Positions 21,079 through 31,214 of a stretch of 64,000 bases of DNA are shown here, in pieces. Position 1 is the stretch's first letter. Every line of letters starts with the position of its first letter. The stretch spans positions 62,001 to 126,000 of the forward strand of contig JAPFBL010000583.1 in assembly GCA_026182355.1 (NCBI GenBank), in the 5' to 3' direction. The position numbers and the translations under genes were made by a program. The notes below the pieces were generated by a model that had not been told where the DNA came from, ran no database searches, and worked only from the letters and a program-made list of their open reading frames with translations. The stretch is from Hermatobates lingyangjiaoensis. Taxonomy: Eukaryota > Arthropoda > Insecta > Hemiptera > Hermatobatidae.

Positions 21079-21239
21079 AGAAGTAAGAATTTTTTAACTA
21101 AGAAAATGAAATTTACATTATTTAAAGGAACAACAATGTTAGCAGGACAAAACCTTCGACTAGACTAATAAGATAACATTACAAATAACCTCAACACTGT
21201 TCACTCAAGGGAACTAAATAAATCAAATTTCACTAAACC

Positions 21240-22280
21240 TCAGCACAACACTCCAGAATAAATATTACTTAAATTAGTAATATCACTTCTATGATTAATC
21301 GAACTTAGATCCTTTTTAATATATAACATTTCAAGTGTCTTCCTTCTTTGCTCATCTTTTTCCTTTTCTATTATAGTTGTATCTTCAAAATCGAACGTGT
21401 GACCTTCGTTTATTGCATGCCCAGCTAAGGCTGTTGCGTTACTTTTATTTGTTCTTATGGAATAAATATGTTGGTACAACCTTTCTTTGAGAAAACGACT
21501 AGTTTCACCATAGTAACACTTGTCACAGTCTTTACATTTGATGGCATAAATGAGGTTACTTTGTAACTCCTTCGGTATTTTTTCTTTCAAATTTGAAAAT
21601 AAAGATTTATTTTTTCTTTTATTATAAAATGCCAGTGTAACTTCAGGTACGTTTCGTTTGAACACTTTTCTAATTGATTGTGATAAGCCCTCAACATAAG
21701 GAAATTTGAAATACTTCCTATTTATAACTTCCAGTTCAGCATGATCTTCATTTGAATGTGCTGGTTGCTGTCTTAAATATCTTAACCAATATCGTTCAAC
21801 TAAGTTCTTCGGATAACAATTTTTCTGTAACAATAATTTCACCCTTTTCTTATTTTCATTTAGAAAACATGGACTACTTATTTCAATAACTTTTTTAACC
21901 AAATTTTGGACGCAATTTAATTTTTGGTTTATAGCATGAGAAGAATGGTAGTTCAGGATTCTTGCAGCACTGGTAGGTTTTTTAAACCAATCCGTTAAGA
22001 TATTGCCATTTTCACCTCTTATAACTTTCACATCTAAGAATGGCAGATTTCCATCTTTCTCTACTTTACAAGTGAATTGTAGACGATTATGAAAAGAATT
22101 AAATATATTTAATACATTCTCTTCTTCTCCCTTTTCAATAATTAAAAACAAATCGTCCACATATAATTTAATAAATTTCACCTTCGTACCTAATTTATTG
22201 ATACTGTTTTCCAATAGTTCAATCATAACTATATTTGCGAGAACTGGTGAAATTGGTGATCCCATTGGTAATCCAAAGGA
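21240..22280 (-). CDS. PLE reverse transcriptase (C-terminal part) plus GIY-YIG endonuclease
   Basis: About 345 codons are open on minus to the stop near 21240. The upstream end is truncated, so the first in-frame Met at 22265 is not a true start. In order: RT motif MGSPISPVLANI (residues 1-12), catalytic YVDDLFL (about 35-41), LPFLDVKV (about 74-81), a linker, then the GIY-YIG type domain: NLIYAIKCKDCDKCYYGETS, an RLYQHIYS block, and IIEKEKDEQRRKTLEMLYI. RT fingers (motifs upstream of MGSP) are missing. It copies RNA and nicks target DNA in intact relatives; this copy cannot. Confidence 0.9.
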   Translation of the reverse strand, partial: SFGLPMGSPISPVLANIVMIELLENSINKLGTKVKFIKLYVDDLFLIIEKGEEENVLNIFNSFHNRLQFTCKVEKDGNLPFLDVKVIRGENGNILTDWFKKPTSAARILNYHSSHAINQKLNCVQNLVKKVIEISSPCFLNENKKRVKLLLQKNCYPKNLVERYWLRYLRQQPAHSNEDHAELEVINRKYFKFPYVEGLSQSIRKVFKRNVPEVTLAFYNKRKNKSLFSNLKEKIPKELQSNLIYAIKCKDCDKCYYGETSRFLKERLYQHIYSIRTNKSNATALAGHAINEGHTFDFEDTTIIEKEKDEQRRKTLEMLYIKKDLSSINHRSDITNLSNIYSGVLC

Positions 22281-22402
22281 AAAAGATGAGCAAAGAAGGA
22301 AGACACTTGAGATGTTATATATTAAAAAGGATCTAAGTTCGATTAATCATAGAAGTGATATTACTAATTTAAGTAATATTTATTCTGGAGTGTTGTGCTG
22401 AG
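22281..22402 (+). pseudogene. PLE GIY-YIG C-terminal codons, right arm
   Basis: It encodes the last ~40 residues (KEKDEQRRKTLEMLYIKKD onward to YSGVLC and stop at 22402), identical to the end of the minus-strand ORF. The junction with the left copy is directly upstream. Confidence 0.9.
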
Positions 22403-22562
22403 GTTTAGTGAAATTTGATTTATTTAGTTCCCTTGAGTGAACAGTGTTGAGGTTATTTGTAATGTTATCTTATTAGTCTAGTCGAAGGTTTTGTCCGGCT
22501 AACATTGTTGTTCCTTTAAATAATGTAAATTTCATTTTCTTAGTTAAAAAATTCTTACTTCT

Positions 22563-22692
22563 GTAAGTAATATTGTTTTATGTATCTCTGAAATATTTCT
22601 GCTTGTAATATTCATGAGTTGTAACAATCCATTTTCATATTGTGTATATGTTTGATGTTGATATGTGATTTCTTATTATCCTTTGTTTGTAG
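22563..22692 (+). other. PLE intron, plus-sense copy
   Basis: Donor is CTTCT|GTAAGT and acceptor CTTTGTTTGTAG|GCCTATG. The flanking exonic bases join exactly as in the spliced copy at about 4972-4978. The first bases after the acceptor (GCC) form stem I of the hammerhead-like block. Confidence 0.9.
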
Positions 22693-22693
22693 G

Positions 22694-22732
22694 CCTATGA
22701 AAAAGGTTTTAAATAAAACCGAAACGTTGGCA
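22694..22732 (+). ncRNA. Hammerhead-like element with degenerate core, family J
   Basis: Stem I GCC pairs with GGC after CCGAAACGTT. Stem II GGTTTT/AAAACC is perfect, with loop AAAT. GAA, ACGT and U17 are present. The expected CUGANGA core is instead TATGAAAAA. Loss of the core makes cleavage doubtful, yet every copy of family J in the window keeps TGAAAAA. Confidence 0.5.
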
Positions 22733-22854
22733 ACGAGAGTTTGATTTTTTATCCTGGAAAATTGACCGAACCCCGATTAGAGAACACACCTATTCTATCA
22801 AACGGTCGATATATTATTGAATCTGTTATATATATATATATATATATATTGTAA

Positions 22855-23105
22855 ACAGGAAAACGATCCAAAAGGACAATAAACGTTTCACGATCAGTCA
22901 CAAACACAGAACTATGGAACAAACAAACTTACTGTCTCTAATTTTCGGTTGAACCGTTGGTTGAAGGTTGGTCTTCAACCGTCGCTTTACAAGTGCGCTT
23001 GGTGTCCCTTTCTCAACTCTCCTGATGACGGTTCAACCGAAAATTAGAGACAGTAAGTGTGTTTGTTCCTTAGTTCTGTGTTTGTGATTCATCGTGAAAC
23101 GTATA
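22855..23105. mobile_element. Family B PLE pair
   Basis: Minus arm: CTGTCTCTAATTTTCGGTTG at about 22940. Plus arm has the intact hammerhead at 23018-23050. Outer ends read TGAAACG-TTTATTGTCCTTT on both sides, adjoining (TA)n. The arms are truncated unequally. Confidence 0.8.
23018..23050 (+). ncRNA. Hammerhead ribozyme, family B
   Basis: Stem I TCTC (23018-23021) with GAGA (23047-23050). Core CTGATGA 23022-23028 (consensus), extra C, stem II GGT/ACC, GAA (23039-23041), stem III AATT (23042-23045) and A17 at 23046. Confidence 0.8.
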
Positions 23106-23149
23106 TATATATATATAACAGTTTTAATAATATATCCACCGTTTGATAG

Positions 23150-23572
23150 AATAGGTGTGTTATCTAATCGGGATTCGGTCAAATTTTTTCGGTTCAAAAA
23201 TCAAACTCTTATTACCGACGTTTCGGTTTTATTTTAAAACCTTTTTGATAGGAAAAAGTAAGAATTTCTTGACTAAGAAAACGAAATTTACATTGTTTAA
23301 AGGAACAACAATCTTAACCGGGGAAAACCATCGACTAGACTGATAAGATAACATTACAAGTAACCTCAACACTGTTATTAGTCTAGTCAAAGTTTTTTCC
23401 GGTTAAGATTGTTGTTCCTTTAAATATTGTAAATTTCATTTTCTTAGTCAAAAAATTCTTACTTCTGACTGTGGAAAAGGTTTTAAAATAAAACCAAAAC
23501 GTCGGTAATAATAGTTTGATTTTTGAACCGAAAAAATTTAACCGAATCCCGATTAGATAAGACACCTATATA
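23150..23572. mobile_element. Family J PLE pair, diverged, intron-less
   Basis: The arms match the 20851 element (ATCGGGATTCGGTCAA..., TTAAAGGAACAACAAT, CTAGTCGATGG) with many substitutions and no intron. Both arms extend to the TTAGTCTAGTC region near the ORF end. The centre is near 23370. Confidence 0.75.
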
Positions 23573-23574
23573 TA

Positions 23575-23715
23575 TAAAGATTTCATATAAACACGTGAAA
23601 CAACAATCAATGATCAAACCACGAGTTGGGTTTTTGACTCTGACAAAGACCGCTTGTTACGGTTGAAAGATCTTAGTCTTGTTTTCCCATTTCTTATTGT
23701 GGTTGATCATTGAGT
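23575..23715. mobile_element. Family A PLE pair, left arm reduced to the tail
   Basis: The left arm ends after AACCACG. The right arm begins at GAGTTGGGTTTTTGACTCTG and carries a hammerhead with core CTGACAA (G8 lost). Confidence 0.75.
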
Positions 23716-23749
23716 ATATATATATATATATATATATATTATTAAAAAC

Positions 23750-24215
23750 GTAACCATAGTTGGCAGAAACATGCTTCTTTATAAGTTTCTCTATCTTCGT
23801 AAATAAGGATTTCGTTGTTGTATCTAAACTACATAACAAACTTCCTATACAGTTAACAGTCAACATGTTTCAACTCTTTCATAGAGCAATCATCAGGACG
23901 AGAATGGTTCTCAATAGCTTTTCCTTTATATAAGCAAAGTAGAGTCAATTAGAGGGACTAAGGTGGTTTGTTCAAAGCTGGGGGGGGGGGGGGGGGTGAG
24001 TGACCTAAGGGGTCGCTGTTATTACCTGGGCAGGGTGTATTTGGCCTTGTATTCCAAATAGCTTAAGGCTCCTATGGCTGTTATCTAATTGAATGTTGAT
24101 ATGGGGTTTCATTTTCTGTATATATACAGCCTCAATAATTTTAAGTCTCTGTTGATCTCTTTCTCTTTTAATTATTTTAGTGCCTTCCACAATAATGCCA
24201 CACAATAATGAAGAA
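23750..24215 (-). mobile_element. Family G PLE 3' end: GIY-YIG C-terminus and hammerhead
   Basis: On minus, the frame near 24205-24005 encodes GTKIIKRERDQQRLKIIEAV then YIQKMKPHINIQ, the conserved C-terminal helix of PLE GIY-YIG domains. A G/C run (about 23981-23997) and the hammerhead at 23899-23859 follow before a tail ending in (TA)n. It is truncated upstream. Confidence 0.75.
23859..23899 (-). ncRNA. Hammerhead ribozyme, family G
   Basis: On minus: stem I GTC (23899-23897) with GAC (23861-23859), consensus core CTGATGA (23896-23890), stem II GCTCT/AGAGT with loop ATGAA, GAA, palindromic stem III ACATGT (23868-23863) and U17 at 23862. Confidence 0.8.
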
Positions 24216-24278
24216 TCAGGCAGGTTTGTTTTGAAAACATAAGTAATATATGAATAAGTAATGTAGTTTGGTTTAGAC

Positions 24279-24726
24279 CAAGGGTCTCCAAACTTTTCAA
24301 TGTAAGGGCCACATTATATACTTCCCACATTTATGCGGGCCGAAGAAATAAATAGAAATCAGTGCCAGTACTTTAATATCCACAAATATTAGAATATAAC
24401 ATGGAAAAAGTAAAACATATCTTGTTGGAAAAAAATCAGGGTAAACAATACAGATTCCTGCCTTGAGTTTTATGAAATCAAATTAGCGTGACGAAAGATA
24501 CTGGCCTCTTGACTTTAACACTTCCTTAAAATCAGTGTCTGTGCGTCATACTATCGCGAGAGAGGGAAACTGACCCAGGCTTTGCGCCACCAGTCAGTAG
24601 TCCCAGCTTTGAATGATTCAGCATTAAAAAAAGTTATTTTAAACAATTATTTCTTTCAAGGCCACGACACAGGGATTTGTTTGTCGGTCAGGATGTGTCC
24701 CGCGGGCCATAGATTGGAGAGATCTG
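24279..24726. mobile_element. hAT-like non-autonomous element
   Basis: The ends CAAGGGTCTCCAAACTTTTC and the inverse-related GGAGAGATCTG flank 448 bp without transposase. The flanks GTTTAGAC and GTTTAGAA form an 8-bp target duplication with one mismatch, as for hAT elements. Confidence 0.75.
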
Positions 24727-24745
24727 GTTTAGAACACCTCATAGC

Positions 24746-25020
24746 CCACCCACACCTACTCAGACACCCACCCACACAACTACTCAGACACCCACCCACA
24801 CACCTACTCAGACGCCCACCCACACACCTACTCAGACAACCACCCACACACCTACTCAGACACCCACCCACACAACTACTCAGACACCCACCCACACACC
24901 TACTCAGACGCCCACCCACACACCTACTCAGACACTCACCCACACACCTACTCAGACACCCACCCACACACCTACTCAGACACACACCCACCCACACACC
25001 TACTCAGACACCCACATACA
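24746..25020. repeat. 24-bp minisatellite, about 11 units
   Basis: TACTCAG recurs at 24757, 24781, 24805 and so on to 24973, with a last unit offset by 28. Consensus is CCCACCCACACACCTACTCA plus GACA. Flanking sequence (GACATCAT...GGACCTCAAAACAT) belongs to the ~830-bp repeat family, in which the same place holds a short (CA)n. Confidence 0.9.
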
Positions 25021-25640
25021 AATACACAGACATCATTGAAAATACGTCATAAAAGGACTTTGGGGACCTCAAAACATATAAAACAGTCATGGTTATATCG
25101 AGATATAAAATCTCGAGATGGAATGTTTTCATGATTACTATAGTTACTTTCTTATAGTATAGTTCTTATAGTATAGTAAAACACCCATTCACACAATCAC
25201 CCACACACCCACTCAACCCTAACATTTCTTTATCGTAATTCTTACCTTGAGTTTGAATAACTATAATAAAATTGGTTAACTAGTTTTTGAACTGATTTTA
25301 AAGATAGAAGTTCCTTTCTTTAACGTTCTCGTTCAATCCATCTGCTACCTTATTTCGTAACAACATTCCTTCACACATTCTCTCTCTCACTCTCTCATAC
25401 GCACACACTCAACCACCCAGATATCCACACAAAAACCCACCCACACAATACCCACAAATACGCAGACATCATCAAAAAAAAAAAAAATGTTATAAAAGAA
25501 CTTTGGGGACTTCAAAACATGAAAATCCGTCAAAATCTAGAAATTTTTTTTTCACAATCACTATACTTTACTTATAGTAAAATAAAAAAAAACAAAACAA
25601 GGTTTGTGCTGTTTTTATTTAAATAATTAAAAAGATTTAC

Positions 25641-25766
25641 TTTTGATTTGCAAGGGAAGAGGTGGCTGAAGCCAGCTGTTGAGTGGAACCAGAAGAGGGT
25701 CAGTGAAGCCATCACACCAAGCCATTGCAGACATGACTGTCTTCATCATGAGGTCACTGCTGGTGT
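25641..25766 (-). CDS. NWD-like protein, exon 6
   Basis: Acceptor TTGTTGTAG at 25767; donor AAA A|GTAAAT at 25640. Two bases, 41 codons and one base: both junctions fit. The peptide includes LMMKTVMSAMAWCDGF and LLVPLNSWLQPPLPLQIKS. NWD1/NWD2 proteins have a closely similar LVPLNSWLQPP segment just before the WD40 propeller, which makes this a strong family marker. A minus reading continues upstream into (TA)n codons, which are intronic. Confidence 0.9.
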
Positions 25767-25810
25767 CTACAACAAACAAACACCATTTTAGTATATATAT
25801 ATATATATAT

Positions 25811-26085
25811 ACATTTTCGTTGGAAATACGATCCAAAACGGACAAATATAGTTCAATATAGACAAAGAAAGATAGAGAAATTAAAAGAACACCCTTACAG
25901 TCTCTAATTTTCGGTTTGAACCGTCTTCAGGAGAGATAAGAGAGGGAAACCAAGCGCACATCTCTGAACCAGTGCGCTTGGTTTCCCTCTCTTATAGCTC
26001 CTGAAGACGGTTCAAACCGAAAATTAGAGACTGTAAGTGTGTTCTTTTAATTTCTCTATGTTTCTTTGTCTATATTGAACTATAT
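25811..26085. mobile_element. Family B PLE pair
   Basis: The minus arm (tail CGTTGGAAATACGATCCAAA) and plus arm both reach past the hammerhead into AAGCGCAC-type sequence. Plus hammerhead at 25998-26029: CTC with GAG, core CTGAAGA, GGTT/AACC, GAA, AATT, A17. Left end on (TA)n at 25793-25810, right end on (TA)n at 26083-26102. Confidence 0.85.
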
Positions 26086-26099
26086 ATATATATATATAT

Positions 26100-26957
26100 A
26101 TAAACATTAAAAGGATAAATTGGGATGCAGTCAGTTTCTTCTACTTCCAATCAAACTCTCATTGCCGACGTTTTGATTTTTATTCAAACATAGATTGTCG
26201 GCAATGACAGTTTGATTGGAAGTGGAAGAAACTGACTGCCTCCCAATTTATCCTTTTTATGTTATATATCTGTCCCAAAATCGACAATTGATTACTGTTT
26301 TATATATATGTATATAAAAAGATTTCACATAAACACGTGAAATAACAATAAATGATCAAACCACAATAAGAAAATGGAAAAACATTTTCCTATTTCTTAT
26401 TGTGGTTTAATCATTAATATATGGATTGATATATATATATATTATACACGAGTTCCAAATTCAAGAAGAGTAACATACAGCTTAAGGAAACACACTTACA
26501 GACTCAAATTTTCGGGTAATTTGTGTTAGGAGAAAAGAGAAAGGGAGGCAGACCAAGCACGTTGTAGACGCAACAGCAAGTAACAAACCCGGCAACCCAG
26601 GTTTACTTGCCGTTATGTCTACAACGTGTTTGGTCTCCCTTTATCTTTTCTCCTAAAGACGAATTACCAGAAATTTAGAGTCTTTAAGTGTGTTTCCTTA
26701 CTCTGTGTGTTCCTCTTCTTGAATTTTGGAGTGGTATTGTGTCCAGTTTGGATCGTGTTTCGTTATATAAAGTGAAATATATATATATATATAATATATA
26801 TATATATATATACACTAATAAATTCTCGACCGTGTGACAGATGTACAACTAAAAAATGATTGATCAGGATGCGGTCAGTTTCTTCCACTTTCAATTCAAA
26901 AGAATTTGAATTGAAAGTGGAAGAAACTGACCGCATCCCGATCAATGATTTTTTAGT

Positions 26958-26965
<8 letters not shown>
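26100..26965. mobile_element. Cluster of four PLE pairs (families J, A, B-like, J)
   Basis: 26103-26265: diverged family J pair with TTGCCGACG-type blocks. 26316-26418: family A tails only, joined head to head at AAAAC|ATTTTC with the ribozymes lost. 26440-26760: B-like pair with CTCAAATTTTCGGGTAAT and a long arm to GCACGTTGTAGAC. 26815-26960: short pair centred on TTCAAAAGAATTTGAA. Each adjoins TA-rich DNA. Confidence 0.7.
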
Positions 26966-27015
<50 letters not shown>

Positions 27016-27130
27016 ATATCACAATAAACAATATAAATTAATTAAAATGCTCTAAGGCCTTTCGTCAGTATTTTATGTTTCAGTAGTTAATTCACATATT
27101 ATATCAAGAGTTATTGTTGATTATTAATTT
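26961..27130 (-). repeat. Long (TA)n and decayed family I fragment
   Basis: (TA)n fills 26961-27013. Then minus-strand GACGAAAGGCCTTAGAGC (about 27066-27048) matches the family I hammerhead 3' half seen at 5315-5333, but the upstream core is scrambled. Confidence 0.6.
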
Positions 27131-27261
27131 ATATATATATATCTTTTAGAGAAGAAAATATACAGGATTCTTCTTTTACGATCGAGAAAGATATCAAACA
27201 ACCAGTGAGTTGCTGGGTCAAAATATATTCTACAAAATTAAATTAAAGGCTAATAAAATCT

Positions 27262-27440
27262 ATTAAAAAAAATGTGGAGTTGCCTACACTCAACTTTACT
27301 ATAAGTAAGTATAACGTCAAACCTCTTGGGTAGATAATGTAGTATGCAGACATAATATATATGTCTAAATGGGAGATGTTTATTACTCTTTCATTCCTGG
27401 AGGTAGTACAGATAGTAATTGATTCTCTTATCAATACCGT
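27262..27440 (+). repeat. Dispersed ~180-bp repeat, class unknown
   Basis: It shares GGAGATGTTTATTA, TCATTCCTGGAGGTAGTACA and TGCCTACACTCAACTTTACT with 29245-29420 (same strand) and 53690-53888 (opposite strand). No tRNA-like promoter or terminal inverted repeat was recognised. Confidence 0.65.
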
Positions 27441-27539
27441 ATATTACACAATTGATGCATATAATATCATATATATTAGCACAGCAGTAATAAGACTTTT
27501 GTAAAGTCAAAGTGACGATATTGTGTTACGAAATAATCT

Positions 27540-27850
27540 CTTACAGACGAAAATGAGTTTTGTTTCTAAAGGCAATGGATCTCCAGCGGCCAACGAGTAT
27601 TCCATGCACATCAGTGCACGTCGTAATTAGCATCCCTAGACCAGAGGCTCCCTACTGCTATATTCTCATCCTTCATTTCTTGTTAAGGTCAGTAATCATA
27701 AGGACGGGGATGGGATGTCAGTCTGTCAGGATGTCCTTCACGAATATGGAAGGAGTCACATTCGTGGTCGTATGGTCTTCCGGCTTTGCATTGTCTGAGA
27801 TATTGTATACCGTGAAGTCATTAGGTAGTCATATTTAGCTGAGGACCTGA
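27540..27850. other. Relatively GC-rich segment of unknown origin
   Basis: It stands out from AT-rich surroundings and has a 92-codon plus frame (27560-27838) but no motif, repeat or splice context I recognise. It may be a relic of a mobile element. Confidence 0.35.
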
Positions 27851-29244
27851 TTCTGAAAAATGACTGTCATCGAATCACCTTAGAATCAGTTTAAAATTAG
27901 TATCTCTTTGGTAATATAAAACTAAGGAGTTCATTCCTCTTAATTCAATATATTCAAAGATCATAAGATTCATAAACACAAAAAAGTCAACAACCAGTAG
28001 CTTTTCACACCAAACATAATATAAGTAACATTTTACTTTGTGCTATATTCGGTTATAACGTTGCAGTAAATATATATATTGAGAAAAAATATATCAGTGA
28101 TTAGCCAGTTTTGCATACTCAAATCAAATTCAAAGTCGGCTTTTCAATATAATTTAGAAGTTCTGTAAATGGGAACATCAGAAATTATATGTTTGATTGG
28201 CATTCATTTTTTACATATAATTTTATTCTTCTTACATCTCACATTATGTCATTAAATCATTTCAAATTTTCAAATGGATTACAACATTTCTCAAAAGCAA
28301 TAGGAAACACAGACGAACAAACCCTTAATTTGATAAATATAGGGTAATAAATTTAAATAATCTATTGTTAAGTATTTTTAATCGTTTTCGCTATAACTAA
28401 TTTAGTGAATGAGGTTTAAAATAACATAAATTAACTAAAAATAAATCTATTCAATGCTTTATTATATTTATTAAATGTTTAGTAGTAATTATTCAGGAAC
28501 TAATTAATTATTTTGATATATTTTTATGAAAATAATTTCAGAGAAACAACACACATGAAAGTCGCTTTTCTTCGTAGCAAATTACATCTTTCTACGAAAC
28601 AGTCGAAATATAATAGTAAGTTTTTGTGAAATCTTTTATGTGTATTTTTCTGCTGGTTTAGTTTATTTAGTTTGTGAAATCGTTTTAATTACTAATTATG
28701 AAAGTAATAATATTTAGCATTAAACTAATTAGGAAATCATTAAGTTTACAAAAATAAGTTAAAAAAGAATTTGGACTTACTATTTGAAGTATTATTAAAA
28801 GAATTAACTAGTGAACACAACAATCTATAGAGAGGTTAAAACAGTTTGAAAGGTTCCAGGAAGGACGCGGAGGACTAAACAAGGAGTGTAATGCCGCCTT
28901 TTTAGAATGACTTAGCTTTTCCGGCGACCAATCAAATGCCATCTAAATTATCTCATTTTAAAATAGTCCCCTTCTGTCAGTATTTCTTTTATAAATAATA
29001 ATCAAACATACAAAGAAACGAATTAAACTATTTCTTTAAAAACAATAAATATATTATCAATATAAATTAAATTAATTTGTCGTAATATAAATTAATAAAA
29101 GTAATTTCTAAACATATTTCTTTTAAAAGTTGTCTGAACTATTAAATGAATATACGGAACAAAACGAACTGATTGAGATTTATAAACCATCAATCGTGTC
29201 CATAATTTCCATAAATTTCTATGAAATTTTGATGACACTACTAA
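27850..29244. other. AT-rich intronic DNA
   Basis: Parts near 28150-28350 vaguely resemble 18250-18460 (TGTTTGATTGG...ATTTTATTC). No gene or clear element boundary. Confidence 0.4.
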
Positions 29245-29420
29245 AAAATCTGGAGTGGCCTACACACTTACTATAAGTAAACTTAATATCAAACTTCTTG
29301 AGTATATAATATATAATGTATCATTTAAGCATAATATAATCGTCTAAATGGGAGATGTTTATTAGTCTTTCATTCCTGAGGTAGTACAGATAGTGATTGA
29401 TAGACTTCTCAATATATAAG
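29245..29420 (+). repeat. Dispersed ~180-bp repeat, second copy
   Basis: It begins AAAAATCTGGAGTGGCCTAC and includes TCTAAATGGGAGATGTTTAT, matching 27262-27440. Confidence 0.65.
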
Positions 29421-29519
29421 TTTATTTTTGTGTATCACACCATTATTTTAATTTTTCCATTATAAACATCAATTTTATCTCAGTGGATTCGCTCATAAAA
29501 TTTCTAAGTCAATGTAAGC

Positions 29520-30345
29520 AATGTAAAAAAATTCGACAAGTATAGCAGGTGATCTCTTAGTGTAGGATAAACAAACAGTTTTTATAGCGTTATTGCTCTT
29601 TCCCATAATTGAAACTTCATGAATTTTTTTTTATGAATTGATAATTTTTTGCTCCATTTTTGGTTAAATTTTCATTTTTTTTAATGAGCCGTTTAGCGTC
29701 AAAAAAAACATTTTCTGAAAACACAAATCGTACTGTAACGCCCCTTTAGCGAATGTAATTTTGAAAAAAAATATCTCAACTCATTCTACACAAAATGTTC
29801 TATTTATAGGCATAGTTTCATAGTTTTATACCGTCAAACAGTATGGCTTGTATCACTCTCACAAGGTTTGAGATTGAATTATAAGTCAAAATGTTTATAT
29901 TTTATTGATAAAAAATATTTCCTGTTGTTTTAAAATTCTGAATATATTTTTCGTTTGTTCCATTTGTAACCTTAAAGATAATGTCAAAATTTCAAAACTC
30001 TAGGGTTATCAGTTTAGGGGAAATAAATGTTTTCTAAAAAACGGTTTTTGGCAAAAAAAGTGACTTTCCCATCATGCATAATTCTTCCCAAACAATAGGG
30101 ATCTTTGTCTTTATGGGGCCCATTTTGGTGTAAAATATCAACTTGATCCATCAAAGATTCTGGACCGTAGCGTGGTAACAACCAAGCTAACACACTCACC
30201 CACCCTCCCACCCACACACACACACATAGACATCATTGAAAAAACTTCATAAAACGACTTCTAGGACCTCAAAACATGTAATTCCGTCAAAATCTCGAGA
30301 TCGAATTTTTTCACGATCACTATACTTTACTTATAGTAAAGTAAT
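29520..30345 (+). mobile_element. Interspersed ~830-bp repeat, uninterrupted copy
   Basis: It is collinear with 13870-14830 but lacks the 132-bp insertion: here TTTAGGGGAAATAAATGTTT is continuous near 30012-30032. Ends with CTATACTTTACTTATAGTAA. No coding sequence. Confidence 0.75.
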
Positions 30346-30802
30346 ATTCAATAAAGACTAAAAATTAATGAAAAATATTTAAACATAATCAATTGTAACA
30401 AGAGAATAATAAAAAAATCAAAAAATAGAAGTCAAAAAATAGACCTTTTCATCCATAAATTAAAATAAAGGATAGTTACAATTTTTTTTATTTTATTTAC
30501 TTGCATTCTTATTTACTGTACAATACATTAAGGGTATAATTCTCTCCCTCTCTCTCTCTTAATCTCTTATAGTCGGTAAAGACGTAATTTTGTTTGTTAG
30601 TTATTTCTTATTTTTTTCTTTTTGTTTTTCATTTTTATTTATAAACAGTACAGTATTCAGTAAGGTTAGGATTCTCTCTCTGTTGGAAAGGTCGTTGTTT
30701 GAGCTTTAGAGGCTTTTATAAAGTCGCGTCCATTATTCGCGGATTTTCGGTTTTCGCGGGTGTCTTCTGTCTCCATTATCTGCGAAAAGTGAGGGATTAC
30801 TG
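30346..30802 (-). mobile_element. pogo/Tigger-like MITE, left-truncated
   Basis: The right end is the inverse of CAGTAATCCCTCACTTTTCG. The interior (GTTGGAAAGGTCGTTGTTTG, GGTGTCTTCTGTCTCCATTA) matches 12817-13345 in inverse. The other terminal repeat is missing where it meets the ~830-bp repeat. Confidence 0.75.
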
Positions 30803-30896
30803 TATATATAAGTATATAAAAAAATCAACTTCCTTTTCATGAATAATTTCAGTTAGAAAAGCGAAAAAAGGCATGTGCTTGATGGGAGGGAGAGGG

Positions 30897-31150
30897 AGGG
30901 AAGGTTAGCTCAGTAGTTAGTGTACTCGACTCAGGGGCTGGAAGTCCGGGGTTCAATCCCCACCTGACCCTCAATTTATTCCCACCAGGGAGGTGAATAA
31001 ATCTGAGTATGTCGTCCCTAGGAGAGGATACTCGTATTAACCGGTTGGTCCTGAGCCTGTACTATGTCAGGTATTCGTTAAAGATCCCTACTACTGCTAA
31101 ATGCACTTAAGTTACGAAAAATTTAGGACTCCCAATGTAAAATCTGTAGA
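30897..31150 (+). repeat. tRNA-derived SINE
   Basis: Head with GGTTAGCTCAGTAGTTAG (A box) and GGGTTCAATCCCC-like B box. The body has AATTTATTCCCACCAGGGAG, TCGTTAAAGATCCCTACT and TTTAGGACTCCCAATGTA, shared with the copies at 48867 and 53901. Confidence 0.75.
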
Positions 31151-31214
31151 ATTCACCGATCAAACAAAAAGTAGGTAAACAGCTGACGTCATCACCCACT
31201 ATGGGGTAGGTTAA

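Larger units (their letters stand above)
20851..22795. mobile_element. Penelope-like retroelement, head-to-head double insertion with intron
   Basis: The left part is a minus-sense, 5'-truncated PLE (22280 to 20851). The right part is a plus-sense copy of only its last ~515 bp (about 22281-22795). The arms are nearly identical, so insertion was recent. They join near 22280 inside coding sequence. Both arms keep a 130-bp GT-AG intron and a family J hammerhead-like block. Outer ends are AGGTGTGTTCTCTAATCGGG and its inverse, next to TA-rich DNA. The same family is present without the intron at 4744-5072. Confidence 0.9.

Noticed and set aside
24582..25052. Pro/His-rich open frames on both strands
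   Set aside because: Both are translations of the 24-bp minisatellite.
27560..27838. 92-codon plus frame in a GC-richer patch
   Set aside because: No recognised motif, splice signals or repeat relation; kept only as an unexplained segment.
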